Positions 37,087 to 45,031 of a DNA stretch of 62,877 bases are shown piece by piece. Numbering within the stretch: position 1 is the stretch's first letter; every line of letters begins with the position of its first letter. Location: the NCBI GenBank assembly GCA_902536085.1, contig CACAWF010000005.1:1-62877 (forward strand). Reading direction: 5' to 3'. Source of the stretch: an uncultured Pelagibacteraceae bacterium (lineage in GTDB: Bacteria > Pseudomonadota > Alphaproteobacteria > Pelagibacterales > Pelagibacteraceae). Position numbers and translations under genes: made by a program. The notes under the pieces are model-generated. The model saw nothing but the letters and a program-made list of their open reading frames with translations. It was not told where the DNA came from and made no database searches.

Positions 37087-38143
37087 AATTACTTTAAAAG
37101 ATTTAAGTCATAGTTATTTGAAAACACAGTCTTCTGATGCCGATTGGGCTGTAAGAGATGTAAACATCGAATGGGACGATGGTGGAGCATATGCTTTATT
37201 AGGACCTTCAGGCTGCGGGAAGACAACACTATTAAATATTATTTCAGGTCTTATTAACCCAACTAAAGGTGATATTTTATTTGATGATAAAATGGTGTCA
37301 AATTTAAATCCTGTTGAACGAAATATAGCTCAAATATTTCAGTTTCCAGTTATTTACGACACAATGACTGTTTACGACAATTTAGCTTTTCCATTGAAAA
37401 ATAGAAAAATAGAGGAAGATAAAATTAAAGCTAAAGTCCATGAAATTGCAGAGATGCTTGAACTATCCTCAACATTAAATAATAGAGCCTCAGGACTCAC
37501 CGCAGACGGCAAACAAAAAATATCTTTGGGAAGAGGCTTAGTAAGATCAGATGTAAATGCTATAATGTTTGACGAGCCACTTACCGTTATTGATCCGCAT
37601 TTAAAATGGATTTTAAGATCTAAACTTAAAGAGCTTCATCAGAAAATAAATAGAACAATGATCTATGTTACACACGATCAAACGGAAGCATTAACATTTG
37701 CTGATCAAGTTGTCGTAATGCATGAAGGGCAAATTGTTCAAACAGGAACTCCAGTTGATCTTTTTGAAAAACCAAAACACACATTTGTTGGATATTTTAT
37801 AGGTTCACCAGGTATGAATTTGCTCCCATGTGAATTTAAAGGAGGGGATGTCATACTCAATGGTAAAAAAATAGAAACACATAAAAAAGTGAAATCAAAT
37901 AACTTCAGTAAGAGAGAAATTGGTGTGAGACCAGAGTTTATAAATTTTAGCTCTGAGGGTATTCCAGTTAAAGTACTTTCAGTAAGCAACACTGGAAGAC
38001 ATAAAATTGTAGACACTCAAAGTCAAAACGGAAAAATTAAAATAATTGCAAAGGCTAGTGAAAATATTCCTTCGGGGTCTACATTTTTAAGCTTTAAGAA
38101 AGAATATACCTATGCCTATGGAGATGATTGGATTATAGAATGA
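37079..38143 (+). CDS. glpT: Glycerol ABC transporter ATPase GlpT (degenerate signature)
   Basis: 354 residues from the ATG at 37079 (MAKITLKDLSHSYL). The longer frame gains only a stretch inside glpS. Walker A GPSGCGKT (42-49), Q-loop Gln88, Walker B AIMFDE (161-166) and the switch His199 in VTHDQTEAL are intact. The signature, normally LSGGQQQR, reads LTADGKQK (140-147), losing both glycines and the glutamine. This is the reverse of GlpS, so the dimer should have one competent and one degenerate ATP site. Overlaps glpP by four bases. Confidence 0.93.
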   Translation: MAKITLKDLSHSYLKTQSSDADWAVRDVNIEWDDGGAYALLGPSGCGKTTLLNIISGLINPTKGDILFDDKMVSNLNPVERNIAQIFQFPVIYDTMTVYDNLAFPLKNRKIEEDKIKAKVHEIAEMLELSSTLNNRASGLTADGKQKISLGRGLVRSDVNAIMFDEPLTVIDPHLKWILRSKLKELHQKINRTMIYVTHDQTEALTFADQVVVMHEGQIVQTGTPVDLFEKPKHTFVGYFIGSPGMNLLPCEFKGGDVILNGKKIETHKKVKSNNFSKREIGVRPEFINFSSEGIPVKVLSVSNTGRHKIVDTQSQNGKIKIIAKASENIPSGSTFLSFKKEYTYAYGDDWIIE

Positions 38144-39006
38144 ATAAAACTATAAATCAGAAAGCTTGGTTTTTTGTTATTCCAGTTTTTGTTTTAGTGG
38201 CATTTAACGCCATTATTCCTTTAATGACTGTCGTAAATTATGCTTTCCAAGAAACTTTTGGAAACAATGTATTTATGTGGGAAGGAACAAGATGGTTTAA
38301 ACAAATCATGCTATCCGAAAGATTTCATGCGTCATTAGGAAGACAGTTTTTATTTACATTTATAATTCTTTTTATCCAAATACCTTTAGGAATTGCAATA
38401 GCTCTTACCATGCCAAAACAGGGAGTAGGAGTTCCTGTTTGTTTGGTATTAATGTCGATGCCATTATTAATTCCATGGAATGTAGTCGGAGCAATGTGGA
38501 ACATTTTTGCATTACCAGATATTGGTTTTTTAGGACATTCACTAAATGCTCTTGGATTTGACTATAATTTCACTCAACAGATCGGAGATGCATGGTTCAC
38601 GACTATATTAATGGATGTTTGGCATTGGACTTCGCTAGTTGTATTATTATCTTACGCTGGTTTACAATCCATTCAGCCTGCTTATTATCAAGCAGCTGAA
38701 ATTGATGGTGCAAGTCGATGGGCTGTATTTACAAAAATAGAATTACCTAAAATGAAAAAAGTATTAACAATTGCAATACTCTTAAGGTTTATGGATAGTT
38801 TTATGATTTACACTGAGCCATTTGTTTTAACTGGTGGTGGTCCAGGAAATGCTACAGCGTTTTTATCTATTGATCTTGTAAAAATGGCTTTAGGTCAATT
38901 TGATTTAGGCCCAGCAGCAGCTATGTCATTAATATATTTCTTTATTGTGTTATTAGTTTGTTGGGTTTTTTACACTTTAATGATGAGAAATGAAGGTAAT
39001 CAATGA
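38140..39006 (+). CDS. glpP: Glycerol ABC transporter permease GlpP
   Basis: Inner-membrane permease, 288 residues from the ATG at 38140 (a TTG at 38128 is ignored because homologous sequence begins at MNKTINQKAWF and the ATGA overlap with glpT is typical). Six hydrophobic segments. The cytoplasmic EAA loop is visible as YYQAAEIDGASRWAVFTKIELPKM. Partner of GlpQ. Sequence LTGGGPGNATAFLSID is characteristic of MalF-type permeases. Confidence 0.93.
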   Translation: MNKTINQKAWFFVIPVFVLVAFNAIIPLMTVVNYAFQETFGNNVFMWEGTRWFKQIMLSERFHASLGRQFLFTFIILFIQIPLGIAIALTMPKQGVGVPVCLVLMSMPLLIPWNVVGAMWNIFALPDIGFLGHSLNALGFDYNFTQQIGDAWFTTILMDVWHWTSLVVLLSYAGLQSIQPAYYQAAEIDGASRWAVFTKIELPKMKKVLTIAILLRFMDSFMIYTEPFVLTGGGPGNATAFLSIDLVKMALGQFDLGPAAAMSLIYFFIVLLVCWVFYTLMMRNEGNQ

Positions 39007-39803
39007 AAAAAGCTAAGTGGGTAGTTCCAACAATTTATATTATTTTTTTAATGCTTCCAATTTATTGGCTATTAAATATGTCATTTAAAACAACTACCGA
39101 AATCATTAATACTTACACTTTATGGCCGCAAGAATTCACTTTAGAAAATTATAAAACGATTTTTACAGATAGTACTTGGTATACTGGCTATCTTAACTCA
39201 ATTTATTATGTAGTGATGAATACAATTATATCTGTAGCTGCAGCGTTGCCTGCTGCTTACGCTTTCTCAAGATATAAATTTTTAGGAGATAAACACTTAT
39301 TTTTCTGGCTTTTGACAAATAGAATGGCGCCTCCCGCGGTCTTTGCTTTACCTTTTTTTCAATTTTATTCTTCAGTAAATTTATTTGACACTCATGTAGC
39401 TGTGGCTCTTTCACATTGTTTATTTAATATCCCACTTGCTGTATGGATTTTAGAGGGATTTATGTCCGCTGTTCCAAAAGAGTTAGATGAAACAGCTTAT
39501 GTGGATGGTTATTCGTTTTGGAGATTTTTCTTTAAAATATTCATACCCACTATTACTGCAGGCATAGGTATTACCATGTTTTTCTGTTTTATGTTTTCTT
39601 GGGTAGAATTATTATTAGCTAAAACACTTACAGCTGTAGCAGCCAAGCCTATAGCTGCGACCATGACTCGAACAGCGAGCACATCTGGTTATGAATTAGG
39701 CTTATTAGCAGCAGCAGGTAGTTTGACAATTATACCTGGTGCAATAGTAATTTACTTTGTAAGAAACTATATTGCGAAAGGATTTGCGTTAGGACGAGTA
39801 TGA
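39003..39803 (+). CDS. glpQ: Glycerol ABC transporter permease GlpQ
   Basis: 266-residue MalG-type permease with six hydrophobic segments. Early LPIYWLLNMSFKTTTEI is typical. The EAA loop is PKELDETAYVDGYSFWRFFFKIFIP. It overlaps glpP and glpU by four bases each. The C-terminal RNYIAKGFALGRV is typical of the family. It pairs with GlpP to form the channel that GlpS/GlpT energise. Confidence 0.93.
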   Translation: MKKAKWVVPTIYIIFLMLPIYWLLNMSFKTTTEIINTYTLWPQEFTLENYKTIFTDSTWYTGYLNSIYYVVMNTIISVAAALPAAYAFSRYKFLGDKHLFFWLLTNRMAPPAVFALPFFQFYSSVNLFDTHVAVALSHCLFNIPLAVWILEGFMSAVPKELDETAYVDGYSFWRFFFKIFIPTITAGIGITMFFCFMFSWVELLLAKTLTAVAAKPIAATMTRTASTSGYELGLLAAAGSLTIIPGAIVIYFVRNYIAKGFALGRV

Positions 39804-40159
39804 TGATGTTTAATGTCTTAAATGCCGCCACGTGGGGTGACATGGCTAAAAAAAAAGAGAAGGGATTCTTCGATTTTGAATTTATCACTTGGATGGCCTG
39901 GACCTGGCAGACAGCTGCATTTTTTATATTCATAGCTTTATGTTTAACAGCAATGGTTATTTGGGAAAAAAAATCACCAGGAGGCAGTCCAAGAAAAGGA
40001 ATTTTAGGATTAGACACAACTAGAGGTGATAGATTATTTATTTCATTACTAGGCAGTGCGTTCATTCATTTATTTTGGTTAGCTCTAGTTGGAAGTGTAT
40101 TGTGGATTGCAACAATAATTTGCATTGGCTATGCAGTTGTTGTATTTAGATACGTCTAA
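39800..40159 (+). CDS. glpU: DUF2160 small membrane protein GlpU
   Basis: 119 residues as given; an in-frame ATG at 39842 (MAKKKEKGFFDF) would give 105 residues and is nearer the usual family start. Two or three hydrophobic helices and the diagnostic WMAWTWQTAAFF and GLDTTRGDRLFISLLGSAFIH. In rhizobial glycerol operons the DUF2160 gene glpU accompanies the ABC transporter, though its biochemical role is not established. Its presence is the strongest single argument that this importer is the glycerol type. Confidence 0.9.
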   Translation: MMMFNVLNAATWGDMAKKKEKGFFDFEFITWMAWTWQTAAFFIFIALCLTAMVIWEKKSPGGSPRKGILGLDTTRGDRLFISLLGSAFIHLFWLALVGSVLWIATIICIGYAVVVFRYV

Positions 40160-40183
40160 ATATTATTCATTAAAGGAGATTAA

Positions 40184-41188
40184 ATGGTTAAAGTTGGCAT
40201 TAATGGTTTTGGTAGAATAGGTAGATTAATTTTAAGGGCTATTTTAGAAAATTATAAAAATAAAATTCAAGTTGTTGCAATTAATGATTTAGGATCAATA
40301 GAAACTAATGCGCACTTAATTAAATACGATAGCACTCATGGTATCATAAATGAAGATATTCAGACTTCAAAAGACGGTTTTAAAATCGGTAATCAAGAAA
40401 TTAAAGTTTTTGCAGAAAAGGATCCAGCAAATATCCCTTGGGGAAAAGTAGGTGCTGATGTAGTTTTAGAATGCACTGGTATTTTTTTAGACAAGCCATC
40501 AGCAGAAAAACATATAAAAGGTGGTGCAAAAAAAGTAATAATTTCTGCTCCTGGTAAAGAGGTAGATTTTACAATCGTTCAGGGTGTTAATAGCAAGGAG
40601 TTAAAAAAAGAGCATAATATTATATCCAATGGCTCATGCACAACAAACTGTTTAGCTCCTGTTGCAATGATTTTAGAAAAAACTTTTGGAATAAGCTATG
40701 GTTATATGACTACAATCCATAGTTATACAGGCGATCAAAAATTGCTAGATACATTACATAAAGATTTAAGAAGAGCTCGTTCCACAGAAGGAGCAATGAT
40801 ACCTACTTCAACAGGAGCTGCCAAAGCAATGAGTTTAGTTCTGCCGAGTTTAAAAGGTAAGTTAGATGGAACAGCTATAAGAGTTCCGACACCAAATGTT
40901 TCATTAATTGATCTAACATTAGTTACTGATAAAGAAACAACGCCTGAAAGTATTAATCAAGCTATGATCAAGGCTGCAAAAGGAGATTTAAAGGGGATCT
41001 TAGATGTAAACCAAAAACCTCTTGTATCAAAAGATTTTAATCATAATCCTCATAGTTCAATTTTTGATGTTACCCAAACCCAAGTAATTAAAGGAAAATT
41101 TAGTCGAGTGCTTTCGTGGTATGACAATGAATGGGGTTTCTCTAACAGGATGTGTGATACTTCAATACAAATAGCCGGTTTAATTTAG
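40184..41188 (+). CDS. gapA: Glyceraldehyde-3-phosphate dehydrogenase, type I
   Basis: 334 residues. Starts VKVGINGFGRIGRL after a strong AAAGGAGA ribosome site. The catalytic Cys is in SNGSCTTNCLAPVA, followed by MTTIHSYTGDQKLLD, and the C-terminal WYDNEWGFSNRM is present. It follows glpU by 24 bases and probably shares its transcript. The Asp in AINDLGSIE at the end of the second beta strand suggests NAD preference. In glycerol use it would oxidise the triose formed by TpiA. Confidence 0.96.
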   Translation: MVKVGINGFGRIGRLILRAILENYKNKIQVVAINDLGSIETNAHLIKYDSTHGIINEDIQTSKDGFKIGNQEIKVFAEKDPANIPWGKVGADVVLECTGIFLDKPSAEKHIKGGAKKVIISAPGKEVDFTIVQGVNSKELKKEHNIISNGSCTTNCLAPVAMILEKTFGISYGYMTTIHSYTGDQKLLDTLHKDLRRARSTEGAMIPTSTGAAKAMSLVLPSLKGKLDGTAIRVPTPNVSLIDLTLVTDKETTPESINQAMIKAAKGDLKGILDVNQKPLVSKDFNHNPHSSIFDVTQTQVIKGKFSRVLSWYDNEWGFSNRMCDTSIQIAGLI

Positions 41189-41358
41189 TTATTTGATTTT
41201 TCAGCTTCTTCAATTAACTTTAATGTATTTTTTGGAATGCCAGAATCTTCAGTTTTAGCATTTGAAACGTTAGAAACCTTTTTGGTTTTATTCCTTTTAA
41301 AATTTTGAAGATCATCAACCGCTGAAAGAATCTCATCAATACTATAATTGTCTTCCAT
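41185..41358 (-). CDS. 57-residue acidic/charged small protein coupled to pyk
   Basis: ORF reading MEDNYSIDEILSAVDDLQNF, then a Lys-rich stretch, ending LKLIEEAEKSNN. The start codon overlaps the pyk stop by one base on the minus strand (TAATG), the same coupling seen between many real genes here. The stop overlaps the convergent gapA stop by four bases. The N-terminal SIDEILSAVDDL looks like a short amphipathic helix of the kind used for protein binding. No family recognised. Confidence 0.6.
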   Translation of the reverse strand: MEDNYSIDEILSAVDDLQNFKRNKTKKVSNVSNAKTEDSGIPKNTLKLIEEAEKSNN

Positions 41359-42770
41359 TACGAACCAACTTTAAAAAGTCTCACCATGTTAGTCATACCT
41401 GCTTTTCCAAAAGGTAAACCAGCAGTTATAACTACAAAGTCATTCTTCTTAATAAATCCTAGTTTTTTTATAATTTCTTTAGAAATAGACATCATATCTT
41501 TCCATCCATTTGCATCTCTACTATTTATAGATTGAACACCCCAAAGTAATGACACTTGTCTACTTACGTTAATATTTGGAGAAATAGTAACTATTTTAGC
41601 TGCAGGACGCATAGCAGAAACAAGTTTTGCAGATTTTCCAGAGTTAGAAAAAACAATTATAGCTTTAACATCTGGGTTGTAAGCCATATCTTTGACAGAA
41701 AGAAGAATAGATTTAACCGGATCTTTGTTGGCGATGATAGAATTTTTAAAATCTTCTATGTGCTCTCTTTTATACTTTTCAGTTGATAGAATAGTTTGAG
41801 TCATTGTCGAAACAGCTTGGGTAGGAAATTTACCTATTGCTGCTTCTGCAGATAACATTACAGTATCAGCTCCTTGAAATATTGCAGTCGCAATGTCATT
41901 AATCTCTGCTCTAGTTGCAGTGTTATTTTCAATCATACTTTCTAACATCTGAGTGGCAACAATTACAGATTTAGAAAATTGAGAACATTTTTTTATAAGA
42001 CTTAATTGAACTTTTGGAACTTCACTATGGCCAATATCAATTGCCAAATCTCCCCGAGCAATCATTATTGAATCAGTAGCTTGAATAATCTTTTTAATAT
42101 TTTTTAAAGCATGTTTATTTTCTATTTTAGATATTATGCCCATATCTTTTTTAATTAATTTTCTTGTCTCAAGAATTAACTTTTCGTTTTGTAAATAAGA
42201 AAGAGCAATCCAATTACATCCAAGTTTAACTGCAGTCTTAATATCTTTCTTATCTTTTCCAGTAAGCTTATTGAAAGTTATGTCTACATTTGGAACATGA
42301 AAACTTTTATTACTTTTTAGGAAACAATTTTGACTTCGACATTTTGTGATTACGGAATTTCCTTTTTTTCCGATTACAGAGAAAAGATACTTTCCATCAT
42401 CGATTAAAATCTTATTTCCTTTTTTTAACTTTTTTATAATTTTTGGATATGGAAAAGCTACTCTTTGTGAGTCTCCAGGTAATTTTTTATTATCGAATAC
42501 AAATTTTTGATTAAAACTAATTTTTTGATTTTCATTTCTAACTTTACCTATTCTCAGCTTTACACCTTGTAAGTCAGCTATCAAAGACAATTTTTTTCCA
42601 TTTTTTTTCTCCACTTTTCTTATCCGAGAAATTATTTTATTAATCCCATTTGTGTTATGACTAAAATTTATTCTAAATGCATCAACACCGAGATCTACAA
42701 GCTTTTTTAACTTATTTTCGCTATAAATTGCTGGACCTAAAGTAGCTATAATTTTTGCTTTTTTTTCCAT
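41358..42770 (-). CDS. pyk: Pyruvate kinase
   Basis: 470 residues. N-terminal ATLGPA, FRINFSHN, IADLQGVKLRIG, substrate/metal site ISKIENKHALKN and IMIARGDLAIDIG, then VATQMLESM and TRAEINDIATAIFQGADTVMLSAEAA are all family motifs. The C-terminal domain is present. Divergent from pfk with 64 bases between starts, so the two irreversible glycolytic enzymes share a control region. Pyruvate kinase is not universal in streamlined marine Alphaproteobacteria, which often rely on pyruvate phosphate dikinase. Confidence 0.95.
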   Translation of the reverse strand: MEKKAKIIATLGPAIYSENKLKKLVDLGVDAFRINFSHNTNGINKIISRIRKVEKKNGKKLSLIADLQGVKLRIGKVRNENQKISFNQKFVFDNKKLPGDSQRVAFPYPKIIKKLKKGNKILIDDGKYLFSVIGKKGNSVITKCRSQNCFLKSNKSFHVPNVDITFNKLTGKDKKDIKTAVKLGCNWIALSYLQNEKLILETRKLIKKDMGIISKIENKHALKNIKKIIQATDSIMIARGDLAIDIGHSEVPKVQLSLIKKCSQFSKSVIVATQMLESMIENNTATRAEINDIATAIFQGADTVMLSAEAAIGKFPTQAVSTMTQTILSTEKYKREHIEDFKNSIIANKDPVKSILLSVKDMAYNPDVKAIIVFSNSGKSAKLVSAMRPAAKIVTISPNINVSRQVSLLWGVQSINSRDANGWKDMMSISKEIIKKLGFIKKNDFVVITAGLPFGKAGMTNMVRLFKVGS

Positions 42771-42834
42771 TAAGAGATTTTTATGTTATAACACCACTTC
42801 TCTTAAAAAAGAATATTAAAGAAAAATTAATTTA

Positions 42835-43920
42835 ATGAATAAAAAAATAGGAATTTTAACTAGCGGAGGGGATTGTGGAGGTCTTAATGCTGCAATTAGA
42901 TCAATTTTTTATAGAGCAAAAAATAAATACAAAATGGATGTATACGGAATAAGAGATGGTACTGCAGGCCTAATCAAACGTCCAGTTGATGTTATGCAAC
43001 TAACTCATAAAACTTTTGGAGGATACCTATTAAGACAAGGTGGAACTTTTTTAGGATCTACTAATAAAGGTAATCCTTTTAAAATTCCCACAAGTAATGG
43101 CAAACACGTCGATAAATCAAAAGAAATTATAGAGGGATATCACTCAATGAAACTTGACGGTTTAATAATTATTGGAGGAGACGGTAGTATGCAAATTTTA
43201 AAAAAATTAGCCAAAGATGGTGATATGAAAATAGTTGCAATTCCAAAGACAATAGATAACGATGTAGGTGCTACAGAAAGCTCAATAGGTTTTCATACTG
43301 CTGTGGATGTTGCAACTCAAGCATTGGATAATTTACAATCAACAGCAGCTAGTCATAGAAGATCTATGATACTTGAGGTTATGGGCCGTGATGCAGGACA
43401 TATCGCACTTAATGCAGGTATAGCAGGAGGCGCAGACATTATCTTAATTCCGGAATTAAATTATTCAATAGATGGAATTATTAATAAACTTAATTCTATG
43501 AAAAAAAATGATATTCAACATTCATTAATCGTAGTTGCTGAGGCGGTAAAAAAAGAGGATGGTTCACGAGTAGTTCATAAATATATGGATGGGGAGCAAA
43601 GACTTGGCGGCATTGGAGATTATATAGCTCAGGAATTGATGAAGAAAACGGATGTTGAATGTAGAGTAACATCACTTGGCCATGTTCAAAGAGGAGCTCC
43701 CCCGACAGCAAGTGATAGAATATTAGCTAGTGCTTTCGGAGTTTATGCTGTAGATTTATTAAATCAAAAAAAATTCGACCGAATGGTAGCATGGAAAGAT
43801 AGGAGAGTAGTAGACGTTCCTATTGATGAAGGAATTAAAACTTACAAAAATGTTGAGAGAAAAGACTCTTTAGTTGAAACAGCTCTCTCATTAGGGATTT
43901 ATTTAGGAGATGATATTTGA
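42835..43920 (+). CDS. pfk: 6-phosphofructokinase (ATP or PPi donor undecided)
   Basis: 361 residues. ILTSGGDCGGLNAAIRS at the N-terminus, GGDGS at 114-118, PKTIDND at 137-143, MGRDAGHIAL and VTSLGHVQRGAPPTASDR. A Gly at the first diagnostic position (GGDG) points to ATP, since PPi enzymes have GGDD. The Lys in PKTIDND is shared by PPi enzymes and mixed group III ATP enzymes. Group III with ATP is my best guess. The stop overlaps the next gene by one base. Divergent from pyk. Confidence 0.93.
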   Translation: MNKKIGILTSGGDCGGLNAAIRSIFYRAKNKYKMDVYGIRDGTAGLIKRPVDVMQLTHKTFGGYLLRQGGTFLGSTNKGNPFKIPTSNGKHVDKSKEIIEGYHSMKLDGLIIIGGDGSMQILKKLAKDGDMKIVAIPKTIDNDVGATESSIGFHTAVDVATQALDNLQSTAASHRRSMILEVMGRDAGHIALNAGIAGGADIILIPELNYSIDGIINKLNSMKKNDIQHSLIVVAEAVKKEDGSRVVHKYMDGEQRLGGIGDYIAQELMKKTDVECRVTSLGHVQRGAPPTASDRILASAFGVYAVDLLNQKKFDRMVAWKDRRVVDVPIDEGIKTYKNVERKDSLVETALSLGIYLGDDI

Positions 43921-44696
43921 TGAATGATAAATATTCAAATTTAGTTGCTAATAGACTTGTTAATGCATTTCTTAAAAATAAAATTATAAATCCTATTTCA
44001 AGTAAATACACAAAAAAACTTTCGAATGCTGATAAATTTAGAAAACTATGTGAGAGCAAAATAAAAAAACCAATTATAGGTTTTAAAGCTGGGGGAACGG
44101 GGATACCTGTTATAAAAAAACTTAAGGAAAAAGAACCTTTCTACGCATCGGTATATGAGCATAACGTTCTTAAAAATAATAAATCTGTAAAAATAAACAA
44201 ATATACTCTAGGGATCGAACTTGAAGTTTGTTATCTCCTTAAAAAAAGTTTTTTTGATTTTAAAAAAAAAATATCAGTAGATAATATAAATAAATTCATA
44301 AATTATATTGCACCATGCATTGAAGTAGTTGGATATAGACAAAAGAAAAAAGGCATAAAGAGTTTTGGAGATTTATGTTCTGATTTTGGCGCAAATATAA
44401 AATTTGTTATTGGTCCAAGAAAAAAATTTAGAAAAAATAATGTTAAAAACCTAAAAACTATTATTTCTAATTCTAAGATTAAACAATCTGTGAATGGAAA
44501 TACCAATACTGTTTATATAAATCCTATGAATTCTTTATTATTTGTCCTAAAAAAGCTTCAGAAAGATAAAATAAAACATGATAAAGATTTTTATGTTTTC
44601 ACTGGTTCATCAGTTGGAGTTGTCCCAATTCTTAGTAAAGGTATTTATAAAGGTACAATAGAAAAATTGGGTTCTGTTAAAACTAAGATTAGTTAG
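43920..44696 (+). CDS. Diverged MhpD/FAH-like hydratase-family protein
   Basis: 258 residues from the ATG at 43920 (a TTG one codon earlier is ignored). It belongs to the same superfamily as the product of 5135-5914: GFKAGGTGIP near residue 54-63, then LGIELEVCYLL with Glu100 and Glu102 as metal ligands, then IAPCIEVVGYR and GSSVGVVPIL. It is Lys-rich and very diverged, with low family similarity elsewhere. It overlaps the pfk stop by one base, so it is co-transcribed with pfk although no glycolytic role is obvious. The substrate is unknown. Confidence 0.72.
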   Translation: MNDKYSNLVANRLVNAFLKNKIINPISSKYTKKLSNADKFRKLCESKIKKPIIGFKAGGTGIPVIKKLKEKEPFYASVYEHNVLKNNKSVKINKYTLGIELEVCYLLKKSFFDFKKKISVDNINKFINYIAPCIEVVGYRQKKKGIKSFGDLCSDFGANIKFVIGPRKKFRKNNVKNLKTIISNSKIKQSVNGNTNTVYINPMNSLLFVLKKLQKDKIKHDKDFYVFTGSSVGVVPILSKGIYKGTIEKLGSVKTKIS

Positions 44697-44904
44697 ACAA
44701 CAAATAGCCACTAACTACCAAAATAATTATTCCTGAAATAAGCTTTATACTCTTTAGCATTGACTGCTTTTTTTCACTTTGAAACTTTCTTTTTGAGAGG
44801 AAATAAATATTTGTTTCAGCTTTATTTCTGAATTTGGGTCTTAAAGGTGAAGGAATTGATTTGTTCTCAATATTTTTAAATTTTTTTGGATTGATTTGTA
44901 ACAT
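44689..44904 (-). CDS. 71-residue basic protein with C-terminal helix
   Basis: MLQINPKKFKNIENK at the N-terminus, strongly basic, ending in a hydrophobic segment IKLISGIIILVVSGYLLSN that could be a tail anchor. The stop lies inside the last codons of the convergent hydratase-like gene. No Shine-Dalgarno and no recognised family. A shorter product starting at the internal Met before LKSIKLISG would be a bare membrane peptide. The region would otherwise be an empty 300-base gap, which in such a dense genome favours a real gene. Confidence 0.45.
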   Translation of the reverse strand: MLQINPKKFKNIENKSIPSPLRPKFRNKAETNIYFLSKRKFQSEKKQSMLKSIKLISGIIILVVSGYLLSN

Positions 44905-44970
44905 GACTCTATTAACTCTATTTTTTTAAAGTTATCAACAGATTATACCCTTTGTGAGTGCGTCAATTAT

Positions 44971-44989
44971 GCAAATAATAATCATTCTC
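44971..44989 (+). promoter_or_regulatory. Fur-box-like operator 1
   Basis: GCAAATAATAATCATTCTC matches the classical 19-base Fur consensus GATAATGATAATCATTATC at 15 of 19 positions. It lies just upstream of the -10-like TATACT at 44992-44997 and 42 bases before the iron-binding-protein start. Confidence 0.75.
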
Positions 44990-44991
44990 AA

Positions 44992-44997
44992 TATACT
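44992..44997 (+). promoter_or_regulatory. -10 element between the two Fur boxes
   Basis: TATACT matches the TATAAT consensus at five of six bases and is flanked directly by both Fur-like operators. No convincing -35 hexamer is visible. Binding of an iron-loaded repressor at either site would block polymerase. Confidence 0.5.
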
Positions 44998-45016
44998 GTA
45001 AATGATAATCATTATC
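44998..45016 (+). promoter_or_regulatory. Fur-box-like operator 2
   Basis: GTAAATGATAATCATTATC matches the 19-base Fur consensus at 17 of 19 positions. It is centred 27 bases from the first box. It covers the ATG at 45002, which is therefore not the start of the downstream gene. Confidence 0.88.
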
Positions 45017-45031
45017 AACAAACGAGGTGCA

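Noticed and set aside
38128-38140. TTG start for glpP, and TTG starts at 2190, 30174, 43917 and 50523
   Set aside because: In each case an ATG a few codons downstream overlaps the preceding stop in the ATGA or TAATG manner and agrees with family N-termini.
45002-45031. Start of the iron-binding protein at the ATG at 45002
   Set aside because: That ATG lies inside a Fur box, has no ribosome site, and the next in-frame ATG at 45032 gives a proper signal peptide.
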